A model generated the notes under the pieces. It was not told where the DNA came from and searched no databases. It worked only from the letters and a program-made list of their open reading frames with translations. The position numbers and the translations under genes were made by a program. From contig NZ_OBEH01000008.1 of NCBI RefSeq assembly GCF_900215465.1, forward strand, positions 62,001 to 126,000: a stretch of 64,000 nt of DNA, in the 5' to 3' direction. This document shows, piece by piece, positions 26,764 to 35,162 of the stretch (position 1 is the first letter of the stretch; every line of letters begins with the position of its first letter). The DNA is from Flagellimonas pacifica. Its GTDB lineage: Bacteria > Bacteroidota > Bacteroidia > Flavobacteriales > Flavobacteriaceae.

Positions 26764-28260
26764 TCAATCCATTTTTGAAGATAATATTCCATAAAGCGCT
26801 CTAATACCATATGCTAATTGCCCAATCTTCAAATTCTCGTTAGGACTATGTTGATTGTTGTCAGGATTCACCATAGGTATAATGAAGGCAGGGATCTTTA
26901 ATTCGTTGATGAAAGGAGCGATTGGAACCGTACCGCCAGTTATTCGGATTTGGACCACATCTTTTCCGAAGGAATCTTTTAACGTATTGGATAAAAATTT
27001 ACCATAGGGATTTTCTAAATCTGTACGGAATGCATCCATTACATTGCCTTCTTCAACGGTCACGATTTTCTCATAAGATAAACGTTCCTTTTTGGATGGG
27101 ATATGATCCAATACATGATATCCTTGTTTGGTAATATGACTTTTGACCAATTGTTTTAGTCGGTTGCCATCAGTTTCTGGCACCAAGCGTAAATCCAGTT
27201 CGGCCGTAGCACTTTCAGGAACAATGGTCCTTCTTTTTTGGCCAATCCATCCAGAACCCAACCCTCTAATATTCAAAGATGGATATTGCAATGCTTCTTG
27301 ATAAAAACTCCCTACTTTTTCAGCGGATTTAAATTGTAATTTCTTGGCGATTTCTTCATCACTGTCAGGCACACTTTTTAAAACTTCTATAATAGAATTG
27401 TCTAAAGAAATTCCATCATAGTAACCTGGTATGATTACTTTTCCATTAGCATCTTTCATAGTAGCTAATAGTTGGGCCAATTGAAAACCGGGGTTTGGGG
27501 CATAGTTGCCATAATGACCACTATGTTGAGGTTTAATAGGACCATATGTTGTTAATGTCAAGGTTGTGATTCCTCTACATCCATATATAACTGTTGGATT
27601 TTCAGAGGGATGTTGAGGTCCGTCCGCAATTACCAAAAAATCAGCTTGCAGTAGCTCACGATATTGTTTTACAGCCTTGGGCAAAGGTTTACTACTTTTT
27701 TCCTCTTCACCATCCAAGATTACTTTAATGTTGAATGGGATTTCCTTGCTATCTTTTTTTAAAAGGTCAATAGCGTTCAAGAACATAATAATGGGACCTT
27801 TGTCGTCTGATATTGACCTACCAAATAAGCGCCAATTGTAATTGATATCTTCTTTTAACCCTTCAAATGAAATGGTTTTAAAATTATCTCCATCAGGTGC
27901 TTTTAGTACGGTTTCATATGGATTTGGCTGATCCCATTTGGAAGGATCAACAGCCTGACCGTCAAAATGCATGTATAATAGCATTGTAGGTTTGGTGTCC
28001 TCCATAGGAAGTGCTGCAAAAAATAACGGCAAGTTTTCTGTTTCCAGTACGGCCGTATTGAAACCGCGTTCCCCAAACTTTCTTTTTAACCAGAGGATAT
28101 TATCATCAATGTCATCCGCATTTAAAGCATCATTAGGGATGGAGATAAAGTCTCGTAGCTCCTCAATGGCTTTGGCCACTTGCGATTTAACGGCAGTTGA
28201 ATCTTGGGCATAAGGTGAAAATGATATTAATAAGGTAAAAAAACAGATGAGTTTTTTCAT
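26764..28260 (-). CDS. M20/M25/M40 family metallopeptidase, exported
   Basis: A 498-residue exported dinuclear-zinc peptidase. A signal peptide (1-18, MKKLICFFTLLISFSPYAQ) is followed by the M20 fold: metal ligands in MLLYMHFDGQAVD, bridging Asp in SISDDKGPI, catalytic and ligand Glu pair in LDGEEEKSS, Asp in VIADGP, and the last His in NNQHSPNENLK. A dimerisation domain interrupts the catalytic domain. Family members are dipeptidases or aminoacylases; the substrate is not known. It begins 31 nt after trpA on the same strand and could ride on the trp transcript, though no functional link is obvious. Confidence 0.88.
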   Translation of the reverse strand: MKKLICFFTLLISFSPYAQDSTAVKSQVAKAIEELRDFISIPNDALNADDIDDNILWLKRKFGERGFNTAVLETENLPLFFAALPMEDTKPTMLLYMHFDGQAVDPSKWDQPNPYETVLKAPDGDNFKTISFEGLKEDINYNWRLFGRSISDDKGPIIMFLNAIDLLKKDSKEIPFNIKVILDGEEEKSSKPLPKAVKQYRELLQADFLVIADGPQHPSENPTVIYGCRGITTLTLTTYGPIKPQHSGHYGNYAPNPGFQLAQLLATMKDANGKVIIPGYYDGISLDNSIIEVLKSVPDSDEEIAKKLQFKSAEKVGSFYQEALQYPSLNIRGLGSGWIGQKRRTIVPESATAELDLRLVPETDGNRLKQLVKSHITKQGYHVLDHIPSKKERLSYEKIVTVEEGNVMDAFRTDLENPYGKFLSNTLKDSFGKDVVQIRITGGTVPIAPFINELKIPAFIIPMVNPDNNQHSPNENLKIGQLAYGIRALYGILSSKMD

Positions 28261-28291
28261 AATTAAGGTTTCGATAATTTCAAAGTCGAAA

Positions 28292-29062
28292 TTAACGAAT
28301 TCCCGCTACAAACTCAGCTATTTTTTCAGTTCCCTTTTGGGTCAGATGTTTTATAAACGCAGAACCAATAATGGCTCCCTTTGCTTTTTCGGTCGCTTGA
28401 TCAAAGGTTTGAGAGTTGCTAATCCCAAAACCAACTATCTGCGGGTTTTTCAACTGCATTTCTGAGATTCGGTCAAAATATGCTTTTTGCTCTTTTCCAA
28501 AACCTTTTTTAGCTCCAGTTGTACTAGCTGAACTCACCATATATATAAACCCATCAGAAGCGTTATCGATAGCAAGTATGCGCTCTTCACTAGTTTGAGG
28601 AGTAATCAAAAACACATTGATCAGTCCATATTTTTTAAATACCAGTTCGTATTCATTCTGGTACACATCTAAAGGTAAATCGGGGAGGATAAGACCATCA
28701 ATCCCTATTTCTTGACATTTTTTGCAAAATGCTTCTACGCCATATTGAAACATGGGATTAAAATATCCCATAATAATTAATGGTATGGAAACCGTTTTAC
28801 GGATGTCTTTGAGATGCTCAAAGAGCAACTCTGAATGCATCCCATTATTTAGGGCTACCGTGGAACTTTCTTGTATAGTGGGGCCGTCGGCCAGTGGGTC
28901 ACTAAATGGAAGGCCTATTTCTATCAAATCCACACCGCTTTTTTCCAAATCTTTAATGATTTTTACCGTATCATTTAGGTTGGGATACCCAGCCGTAAAG
29001 TATATGGAAAGTAGTTTTTTGTCTTCTTGTATTTTTTTTTGAATTCTATTTTCTATCGTCAT
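28292..29062 (-). CDS. trpA: Tryptophan synthase alpha subunit
   Basis: Cleaves indole-3-glycerol phosphate to indole and glyceraldehyde-3-phosphate, passing indole to TrpB. The barrel shows the catalytic Glu in LIEIGLPFSDPLADGPTIQ and the Asp of DPLAD, and the phosphate-binding loops GFGISN and GAIIGSAFIK. Length 256 is normal. It is the last gene of the trp operon, separated from trpB by 363 nt that contain the GIY-YIG element, whereas most other trp junctions abut or overlap. Confidence 0.97.
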   Translation of the reverse strand: MTIENRIQKKIQEDKKLLSIYFTAGYPNLNDTVKIIKDLEKSGVDLIEIGLPFSDPLADGPTIQESSTVALNNGMHSELLFEHLKDIRKTVSIPLIIMGYFNPMFQYGVEAFCKKCQEIGIDGLILPDLPLDVYQNEYELVFKKYGLINVFLITPQTSEERILAIDNASDGFIYMVSSASTTGAKKGFGKEQKAYFDRISEMQLKNPQIVGFGISNSQTFDQATEKAKGAIIGSAFIKHLTQKGTEKIAEFVAGIR

Positions 29063-29107
29063 GTTCTATGTCTTGTTTTTTACTTTAAAATGAATCAAGG
29101 TTGTTTT

Positions 29108-29420
29108 GTCATTCCGCACTTGATGCGGAATCCATCAATCAAACCAGTCGAATGCTAAATCATTCCATTTTTTCAATCTTTTCTCTCTCAAAATAGCATC
29201 ATTAACATATTGATATGTTTCAAAATATACCAGTGTGTCCAGTCCGTATTTTTTAGTAAAACCATCTATTGATTTGTTTTTGTGCTCAAAAATTCTTCTT
29301 TCCAAATTACTGGTCATACCAACGTACAGTGTCCCATACTTTTTGTTGGTAAGTATATAAACGTAATATTGATGGACATTCTTAATCATTATTTTGGATT
29401 CCTGCTTCCGCAGGAATGAC
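29108..29420 (-). mobile_element. GIY-YIG gene bracketed by REP-like hairpins (putative mobile unit)
   Basis: A 313-bp unit inside the trp operon. At one end 29108-29133 forms an 8-bp stem (ATTCCGCA / TGCGGAAT, loop 5); at the other 29396-29420 forms an 8-bp stem (ATTCCTGC / GCAGGAAT, loop 4). The outer ends of the two are inverted copies, GTCATTCC and GGAATGAC. The GIY-YIG start codon lies 6 nt inside one hairpin and its stop codon touches the other, leaving almost no spare sequence. The same pair of hairpins without the gene occurs at 33021-33087. No target-site duplication is evident. That it moves is inference from the repeated architecture. Confidence 0.65.
29135..29389 (-). CDS. Small GIY-YIG nuclease family protein
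   Basis: An 84-residue single-domain GIY-YIG nuclease of the YhbQ-like group. Seen: YYVYILTN (GIY strand), LYVGMTSNLERRIFEHK (YIG strand with the conserved Arg), and the catalytic Glu in ILREKRLKKW. Relatives usually continue with about 15-18 more residues (a WK-x-LIE and NPxW segment) before the terminal DL motif; here KKW runs directly into NDLAFDWFD, so an in-frame deletion near the C-terminus is likely. The gene has no promoter of its own that I can see and is read with the trp operon. Its start and stop are tightly bracketed by REP-like hairpins. Confidence 0.82.
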   Translation of the reverse strand: MIKNVHQYYVYILTNKKYGTLYVGMTSNLERRIFEHKNKSIDGFTKKYGLDTLVYFETYQYVNDAILREKRLKKWNDLAFDWFD

Positions 29421-29425
29421 AGTCC

Positions 29426-30607
29426 CTACAAATTAAAATAGTCAATGTAATTCTGTAAATCTTTATCACCTCTTCCAGATAGATTTATGACAACAACATC
29501 AGAAGGGTTGAATTTTCTCTGTTTTAAAATGGCAAAAGCATGGGATGATTCTATTGCGGGAATAATACCTTCCAATTTTGAAAGCTCCATACCTGCTTTC
29601 ATGGCATCATCATCAGTGATAGAAATGAACTCACCCCGACCAGATTTGAACAAATGGGCATGTAAAGGACCAACACCTGGATAATCCAATCCAGCTGAGA
29701 TGGAATAGGGTTCTGTGATTTGCCCATCTTCCGTTTGCATCAATAAGGTTTTGCTTCCATGGATAATGCCTACTTTACCCAAAGCCGAGGTGGCAGCACT
29801 TTCTCCTGAGTGAATTCCTTTTCCAGCAGCTTCAACAGCAATGATACCAACCTCTGGAGTATCTAAAAAGTGATAATAAGCTCCAGCGGCATTGCTCCCG
29901 CCTCCGACACATGCCACCACATAATCAGGGTTTTCACGACCTTCTTTTTCGAGCAATTGTGCTTTGATTTCTTTGGAAATCACAGATTGAAAACGGGCTA
30001 CCATGTCGGGGTAGGGATGTGGTCCTACTACTGAACCGATAATGTAATGCGTATCCACGGGATTGTTGATCCAATCACGAATGGCCTCATTGGTGGCATC
30101 CTTTAGGGTTTTACTGCCAGATAGTGCCGGGCGAACTTCAGCGCCCAACATTTTCATACGGGCAACGTTAGGAGCTTGTCTGGCTATATCAATCTCGCCC
30201 ATGTAGACCACACATTCAATACCCATTAAAGCACAAACTGTAGCCGTGGCAACGCCATGCTGACCTGCTCCTGTCTCAGCTATGATTCTGTTTTTGCCTA
30301 ATTGCTTGGCCATGAGAATCTGACCGATGGTATTGTTTACTTTATGCGCACCAGTATGATTTAAATCTTCCCTTTTCAGGTAGATTTTGGTGTTGTACTT
30401 GTTGGATAACCGCTCTGCAAAATAGAGTGGGGAGGGACGACCCACATAATCCTTTAATAATTGATGAAACTCTTCATGAAAGGAAGGTTCTTCCATAATC
30501 TGGATGTAGTTTTGTCGTAATTCTTCGCAATTGGGATATAACATTTCAGGGATGAACGCTCCTCCAAATTCTCCGTAATATCCTTTTTCGTCAACATGAT
30601 AACTCAT
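29426..30607 (-). CDS. trpB: Tryptophan synthase beta subunit
   Basis: PLP enzyme condensing indole with serine to tryptophan. The PLP lysine is in LNHTGAHKVNN, the phosphate cup in GGGSNAAG, and the family stretch AETGAGQHGVATA is intact. Length 393 is normal. It overlaps trpF by 4 bp upstream. Downstream the GIY-YIG element separates it from trpA, so TrpA and TrpB, which act as one complex, are translated from messages with hairpins between them. Confidence 0.98.
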   Translation of the reverse strand: MSYHVDEKGYYGEFGGAFIPEMLYPNCEELRQNYIQIMEEPSFHEEFHQLLKDYVGRPSPLYFAERLSNKYNTKIYLKREDLNHTGAHKVNNTIGQILMAKQLGKNRIIAETGAGQHGVATATVCALMGIECVVYMGEIDIARQAPNVARMKMLGAEVRPALSGSKTLKDATNEAIRDWINNPVDTHYIIGSVVGPHPYPDMVARFQSVISKEIKAQLLEKEGRENPDYVVACVGGGSNAAGAYYHFLDTPEVGIIAVEAAGKGIHSGESAATSALGKVGIIHGSKTLLMQTEDGQITEPYSISAGLDYPGVGPLHAHLFKSGRGEFISITDDDAMKAGMELSKLEGIIPAIESSHAFAILKQRKFNPSDVVVINLSGRGDKDLQNYIDYFNL

Positions 30608-31233
30608 ATGCGGTTCTCAGTTAATAGTTTTTTAAATTCTTTAAGTTGTTCAATGTTTTTTAATCCCGGTGCTGTCTCAAACTTGCTATTTACATCAATT
30701 ACTTTGCAATGTTTTGATGCAGGATTTTTAAGAAAAGACTTTAGGTCTTCCATGCTTTCCAATCCAATTCCTCCACTTAAAAAATAGGGTTTGGTGGAAG
30801 GGTAATTGTTCAAAATGGACCAGTCAAAAACATAACCATTTCCACCAGGGAGTTTGCCTTTGGTGTCGAACAGGTAGTAATCACACACCTCTTCGTATTC
30901 TTTTAGGATGGAAAAGTCAAAATCGTCCTTGATGGAGAATACCTTGATAATGTTTGTGGAAGGAACATTCTCTTTTAAAGTTTTGCAAAACTCTGGACCT
31001 TCATTTCCATGAAGTTGGACAATAACCAAACCATATTTTTCCACTTTCTCCAAAACTTCTTCAACAGTAGCATTAACAAAAACTCCCACTTTTTTGATGG
31101 ATTCCGGCAGTGTTGGCATTTCTCTATCAAAATGTCGTGAAGAAGGTTCCCAGAAGATAAAACCCATATAGTCGGGTTGCAGTTGGGCTACCTCTAATGG
31201 ATTATAATTCATGCCGCAGACCTTTAACTTCAT
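30604..31233 (-). CDS. trpF: Phosphoribosylanthranilate isomerase
   Basis: Amadori rearrangement of phosphoribosylanthranilate to CdRP. The (beta/alpha)8 barrel begins with MKLKVCGMNYNPLEVA, the catalytic Cys in KVCGM; the catalytic Asp is in LFDTKG and the phosphate site in FLSGGIGLES. Length 209 is typical. It overlaps trpC and trpB by 4 bp each (ATGA type), which fits coupled translation within the operon. Confidence 0.97.
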   Translation of the reverse strand: MKLKVCGMNYNPLEVAQLQPDYMGFIFWEPSSRHFDREMPTLPESIKKVGVFVNATVEEVLEKVEKYGLVIVQLHGNEGPEFCKTLKENVPSTNIIKVFSIKDDFDFSILKEYEEVCDYYLFDTKGKLPGGNGYVFDWSILNNYPSTKPYFLSGGIGLESMEDLKSFLKNPASKHCKVIDVNSKFETAPGLKNIEQLKEFKKLLTENRI

Positions 31234-32015
31234 GATTCCAATTTTTTTATGAAGGCAGTGGCATGTTCACCAGGGTTGTCGGTTTTCATAAAGTTTTCTC
31301 CTATCAAGAATCCTTCGTAACCATATAGCGTAAGCTCCTTTATGGCTTCAACAGAGCTGATGCCACTTTCGGAAACCTTTACAAAATCACCTGGAATTTG
31401 AGTTGAAAGTGATTTGCTGGTTTCCAAACTTACCTCGAAGGTTTTCAAGTTTCGATTGTTCACTCCCAGCATATCCAAACTCGGCATGATAGATTTATGT
31501 AATTCTTCTTCATTATGGACTTCTAGAAGTATATCTAACCCCAAACCTTTCGCTGTTTCTGAAAGTGTTTTGATTTCATCTCGAGTCAAAATGGCGGCAA
31601 TCAATAAAACGACATCCGCACCATGTGCTTTGGCTTCCAAAATCTGATATTCATCAATGATGAACTCTTTACGAAGTAATGGAATGCTTGTGACTGCTCT
31701 TGCTAACAATAAATCGTCCAATGAACCTCCAAAGTATTTGCTATCTGTTAAAACGGACATTCCACAGACTCCAGCTGCTTCATAGCCTTTGGCTACATCT
31801 TGAACGTTTAAACTCTGGTTGATAACAGACTTTGAAGGTGAACGCCTTTTGTGTTCGGCAATAATTCCAGAAGTACTTTCTCGCAACGCCTTAGCTAAAG
31901 AGGGACTTTTTCTTTCAAAGAGCACGGACTGCTCCAATTGGGAAATAGGAATCAGCGATTTTCTTAAATCAACCTCTTTACGTTTATCAACTACTATTTT
32001 ATCTAAAATGTTCAT
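31230..32015 (-). CDS. trpC: Indole-3-glycerol-phosphate synthase
   Basis: Closes the indole ring, converting CdRP to indole-3-glycerol phosphate. The barrel carries the substrate-binding block IIAEHKRRSPSKSVI, RKEFIIDEYQI with the catalytic Lys, LLEVHNEEEL, and LGVNNRNLKTFEV followed by SESGI. Length 261 is normal for the monofunctional form. It overlaps trpD by 1 nt and trpF by 4 nt. Confidence 0.97.
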   Translation of the reverse strand: MNILDKIVVDKRKEVDLRKSLIPISQLEQSVLFERKSPSLAKALRESTSGIIAEHKRRSPSKSVINQSLNVQDVAKGYEAAGVCGMSVLTDSKYFGGSLDDLLLARAVTSIPLLRKEFIIDEYQILEAKAHGADVVLLIAAILTRDEIKTLSETAKGLGLDILLEVHNEEELHKSIMPSLDMLGVNNRNLKTFEVSLETSKSLSTQIPGDFVKVSESGISSVEAIKELTLYGYEGFLIGENFMKTDNPGEHATAFIKKLES

Positions 32016-33007
32016 TAAGCACTAAGCTTTTGAAGTTTTTTTAATGTCTCCAGTCCTTTTCCACCTAATAGGGACTCTTTTGCTTTTTCAAAGCCTTCTT
32101 TTGGACTGATGTCACTTACAGTTGCAATGGCAATACCGGCATTGGCGCAGACCACATTGTTTTGGGCTTCGGTGCCTTTGCCTTGCATAATGTCCATAAA
32201 TATTTGCGCCGATTGAGCCACATCATCCCCACCGGTAATTTCTGCTTGGGAAATTCTCTGTACCCCAAAATCAACAGGAGATAATATGCCTTCGGAATTG
32301 TTAGAGATAGTTTTGGTGTCTCCGGTCAAGGAGATTTCATCATATCCATCCAAAGCATGGAGTACGGTAAAGTTTTTATCCGTGTTCTGATAAAGGTAAC
32401 CATACATTCTGGCCAGCTCCAGATTAAAAACCCCGACCATCTGATTTTTTGGAAAGGCCGGATTTACCATAGGTCCCAGCATATTAAAGAAAGTTTTTAC
32501 AGCTAACTCCCTTCGAATAGGCGCCACATTTTTCATGGCTGGATGAAATAGGGGAGCGTGTAAAACACAGATTCCAGCTTCATCAATAGATTTCTTTAAA
32601 AAGTCGGCTTCATTGCTGAACTTGATGCCCAAAAACTCCATGACATTGCTACTTCCGCATTTAGAGGATACTCCATAATTGCCATGCTTGGTAACTTTAA
32701 CTCCTGCGCCGGCGGTCACAAAAGATGCAAGGGTGGAAATATTGAAAGTATCCTTGCCGTCACCTCCCGTACCACACAAATCTATTGGATTGAATTCGGC
32801 CAAGTCCACAGCCAAACATAGTTCCAAAAGGGCATCTCGGAATCCTTCCAGTTCGTCAATGGTAATACTTCGCATCATATATACCGTTAAAAAAGCGGCA
32901 ATCTGTGATGTATTATATTCTCCTTTGGCAATGTTGACCAAGATTTGCTTGGCATCACTTTTGGACAAGATTTCGTGATTTATCAATCGATTTAAAGTTT
33001 CCTTCAT
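32015..33007 (-). CDS. trpD: Anthranilate phosphoribosyltransferase
   Basis: Attaches phosphoribose from PRPP to anthranilate. The signature loops LCGTGGDGKDTFNIST and KHGNYGVSSKCGSSNVMEFLG are intact. I choose the ATG at 33007 (330 aa, MKETLNRLINHE). An in-frame ATG at 33025 lies inside the hairpin element 33021-33087 and would add six codons partly derived from the repeat, so it is probably not the native start. Overlaps trpC by 1 nt; separated from trpG by 86 nt filled by the repeat element. Confidence 0.97.
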   Translation of the reverse strand: MKETLNRLINHEILSKSDAKQILVNIAKGEYNTSQIAAFLTVYMMRSITIDELEGFRDALLELCLAVDLAEFNPIDLCGTGGDGKDTFNISTLASFVTAGAGVKVTKHGNYGVSSKCGSSNVMEFLGIKFSNEADFLKKSIDEAGICVLHAPLFHPAMKNVAPIRRELAVKTFFNMLGPMVNPAFPKNQMVGVFNLELARMYGYLYQNTDKNFTVLHALDGYDEISLTGDTKTISNNSEGILSPVDFGVQRISQAEITGGDDVAQSAQIFMDIMQGKGTEAQNNVVCANAGIAIATVSDISPKEGFEKAKESLLGGKGLETLKKLQKLSA

Positions 33008-33020
33008 CTTTTTGTTTATT

Positions 33021-33087
33021 GTCATTCCGCACTTGATGCGGAATCTATTTTAGAATTAGTTTGGATTCCTGCTTTCGCAGGAATGAC
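33021..33087 (-). repeat. Miniature hairpin-pair element, gene-less version of the GIY-YIG unit
   Basis: Two hairpins, ATTCCGCA / TGCGGAAT (33024-33031 and 33037-33044, loop 5) and ATTCCTGC / GCAGGAAT (33065-33072 and 33077-33084, loop 4), face each other across about 18 A/T-rich bases. They match, in sequence and order, the two ends of the GIY-YIG unit at 29108-29420, apart from one base in the second loop and one at the inner edge of the first. It fills the trpG-trpD gap. The 67-bp length and lack of coding space fit a non-autonomous derivative. Confidence 0.7.
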
Positions 33088-33093
33088 ATTAAA

Positions 33094-33660
33094 TTATTTG
33101 TCCAGCCAATTTTTTAGCATTTGTTTTCCTTCTGGTGTTAATACCGATTCGGGATGAAACTGAACGGCGGTAACATCGTATGTTTTGTGTTTTAAGGACA
33201 TGATTTGTCCATTTTCATCCACAGAGGTTGCTTCCAAGCTTTCCGGTAAATCAGGATGAACAACCCATGAGTGGTAACGCCCTACCTCAACCTGTTCGGG
33301 TAGTCCCTTGAAAATTGTACTTTCCTTGGTTACTGAAATTGTTGTTGCCACTCCATGGTAGACTTGTTCCAAATTCACTAAGGTCCCCCCAAACACTTCA
33401 CCAATAGCTTGTTGGCCCAAACAAACCCCCAGAATACGTTTGGTAGGCGCATATGTTTGGATGATTTCTTTGAGCAAACCTGCTTCATCTGGAATTCCTG
33501 GTCCAGGCGACAAAACAATTTCATCAAACGGCTCAACATCCCCAATAGTTAACTGGTCGTTTCGTTTTACCGTAACATCGCAATCCAAATCTTCCAAATA
33601 GTGCACCAAATTATAGGTGAAGCTATCGTAGTTGTCTATCATTAAAATCTTTCTTCCCAT
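33094..33660 (-). CDS. trpG: Anthranilate synthase component II (glutamine amidotransferase)
   Basis: Class I glutamine amidotransferase giving ammonia to TrpE. The nucleophile is Cys in ILGVCLGQQAIGEVFGG; the His-Glu pair is in VQFHPESV. The N-terminus KILMIDNYDSFTYNLVHYLEDL is typical. At 188 aa it is stand-alone, not fused. It may also serve aminodeoxychorismate synthase, as in some bacteria with a single such subunit; no pabA is in the window. It lies 2 nt after trpE. Confidence 0.96.
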   Translation of the reverse strand: MGRKILMIDNYDSFTYNLVHYLEDLDCDVTVKRNDQLTIGDVEPFDEIVLSPGPGIPDEAGLLKEIIQTYAPTKRILGVCLGQQAIGEVFGGTLVNLEQVYHGVATTISVTKESTIFKGLPEQVEVGRYHSWVVHPDLPESLEATSVDENGQIMSLKHKTYDVTAVQFHPESVLTPEGKQMLKNWLDK

Positions 33661-33662
33661 GT

Positions 33663-35060
33663 TTAGATGGTTTCAGCAATTTCCAGCGCTTTGTTAAGGG
33701 CGCCCAATTTATTATAGGTTTCTTGTAATTCAGCTTCAGGGTCGGAGGCGGCAACTAATCCAGCTCCAGCTTGGTAGTGCAGTTGATGGTTTTTGCTCAA
33801 AAAGGTGCGAATCATAATGGCGTGGTTAAAATTGCCCTTGAAATCCATAAACCCAATAGCCCCACCATAGTAAGCACGACTTGTTTTTTCGTATTTTTCA
33901 ATCAGTTGCATGGCCATGTGTTTTGGGGCGCCACTCAATGTTCCAGCTGGAAAGGTGTCTGCAACTACTTTCATGGTTGGGCTGTCCTTTTTCTTCATTC
34001 CAGTTACTTTGGATACCAGGTGAATTACATGGGAGAAATATTGAACCTCGCGATAGGTTTCCACATTAACGGTATTTCCATTTCTACTCAAATCGTTTCG
34101 AGCTAAATCTACAAGCATTACATGCTCAGCATTTTCCTTATCATCTTGTGCCAATTTTTTAGCCAACTCAGCATCTTGCTCATCATTTCCGGTTCTTTTG
34201 TATGTGCCGGCAATGGGGTGTATTTCGGCTTTGCCATCTTTTACAATAAGTTGAGCTTCTGGAGAACTTCCAAAGATTTTAAAATCACCATAATCAAAAT
34301 AGAAGAGATATGGGGATGGATTTATGGAGCGTAGCGCTCTATATACATTGAACTCATCACCCTTAAAACCTTGCGAAAATCTTCTGGAGAGTACCAATTG
34401 GAATACATCGCCACGTTGACAGTGTTTTTTGGCCAACGCTACGTGCTCCTTATATTCTTCATCTTTTAGATTGGAGGTAGGCTTTCCATCCTTTGAAAAA
34501 TTATAGGAAGCAAAATTGCGTACATTGAAGAGCTGTGCTATTTCATCCACATTACTTTCTGTATTGTAGCAATGGGCAAAGAGATAGGCTTCATTTTTAA
34601 AATGGTTGATGGCAATGATGTTTTGGTACACTGCATAATAAATGTCTGGTATTTGTACCGAATCTTCCTTTTTAGAAACTTCCACATCTTCAAAATAGCG
34701 AACGGCATCATAAGCCATATATCCAAAGAGGCCATTGTTGATGAACTTAAAACCATTGCTGGGAACGGAGAATTTTTGTCCAAATTGATGAATCTCAGTG
34801 GTGACATCTACATCTGGAGTTATTGATAATTCTTCTTTAGTTCCATCTGGAAATCGTTGTGTGATTATTTCATTTTCCACCTTAATGAAAGCGATGGGGT
34901 TACAGCAGATGTATGAAAAACTATTATCGTTGGTATGGTAGTCACTACTTTCCAGAAGGATGCTATTGGGAAACCTATCCCTGATTTTAAGATAAACACT
35001 GACCGGGGTAATGGTGTCGGCCAGAATTTGTTTGTAATGTGTTTCTAATTGATATTTCAT
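33663..35060 (-). CDS. trpE: Anthranilate synthase component I
   Basis: Chorismate to anthranilate, the committed step. The N-terminal domain carries LLESSDYH, where the LLES motif belongs to the tryptophan feedback site, and the C-terminal chorismate-binding domain has GSSPEAQLIVKDG, HPIAGTYKRTG, DLARNDLSRNG, TFPAGTLSGAPK and a YYGGAIGF block. I chose ATG 35060 (465 aa, MKYQLETHYKQILAD); the frame extends to a TTG at 35102, which would fall inside the attenuator hairpin. Expression should depend on read-through of the attenuator just upstream. Confidence 0.96.
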   Translation of the reverse strand: MKYQLETHYKQILADTITPVSVYLKIRDRFPNSILLESSDYHTNDNSFSYICCNPIAFIKVENEIITQRFPDGTKEELSITPDVDVTTEIHQFGQKFSVPSNGFKFINNGLFGYMAYDAVRYFEDVEVSKKEDSVQIPDIYYAVYQNIIAINHFKNEAYLFAHCYNTESNVDEIAQLFNVRNFASYNFSKDGKPTSNLKDEEYKEHVALAKKHCQRGDVFQLVLSRRFSQGFKGDEFNVYRALRSINPSPYLFYFDYGDFKIFGSSPEAQLIVKDGKAEIHPIAGTYKRTGNDEQDAELAKKLAQDDKENAEHVMLVDLARNDLSRNGNTVNVETYREVQYFSHVIHLVSKVTGMKKKDSPTMKVVADTFPAGTLSGAPKHMAMQLIEKYEKTSRAYYGGAIGFMDFKGNFNHAIMIRTFLSKNHQLHYQAGAGLVAASDPEAELQETYNKLGALNKALEIAETI

Positions 35061-35074
35061 TTTCAAATTGGTTG

Positions 35075-35107
35075 AAAAAATTAAGGCTTGTCGTGATGAC
35101 AAGCCTT
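35075..35107 (-). terminator. trp attenuator terminator hairpin
   Basis: On the minus strand AAGGCTTGTC (35107-35098) and GACAAGCCTT (35092-35083) form a perfect 10-bp stem with a 5-nt loop, followed by AATTTTTT. The T-run ends 15 nt before the trpE ATG and follows the Trp-rich leader peptide, so it is a regulated, not a final, terminator. Confidence 0.9.
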
Positions 35108-35162
35108 TTATTATTTATTGGGTATGAAGGACTAGCTCACGATATTCGACGTAAGTTGATCC
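35083..35162 (-). promoter_or_regulatory. trp operon attenuator (alternative RNA structures)
   Basis: Three mutually exclusive pairings can be drawn on the minus strand. Region 1 (35162-35150, GGATCAACTTACG, starting in the last Trp codon) pairs with region 2 (35141-35129, CGTGAGCTAGTCC) at 11 of 13 positions including wobbles. Region 2 can instead pair imperfectly with region 3 (35136-35127 with 35107-35098; CCTT with AAGG as the core). Region 3 otherwise pairs with region 4 as the terminator. A ribosome stalled on the Trp codons would cover region 1 and favour 2:3, hence read-through. Confidence 0.75.

Noticed and set aside
33007..33025. Longer trpD start at 33025
   Set aside because: This ATG belongs to the inserted repeat. 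The ATG at 33007 gives the family N-terminus.
33021..33087. Hairpin pair between trpG and trpD read as an internal terminator
   Set aside because: Neither hairpin is followed by a T-run on the operon strand, and the same pair encloses the GIY-YIG gene, so a repeat element explains it better.
35061..35102. Longer trpE start (TTG at 35102)
   Set aside because: It would lie inside the attenuator hairpin and adds residues without family similarity.
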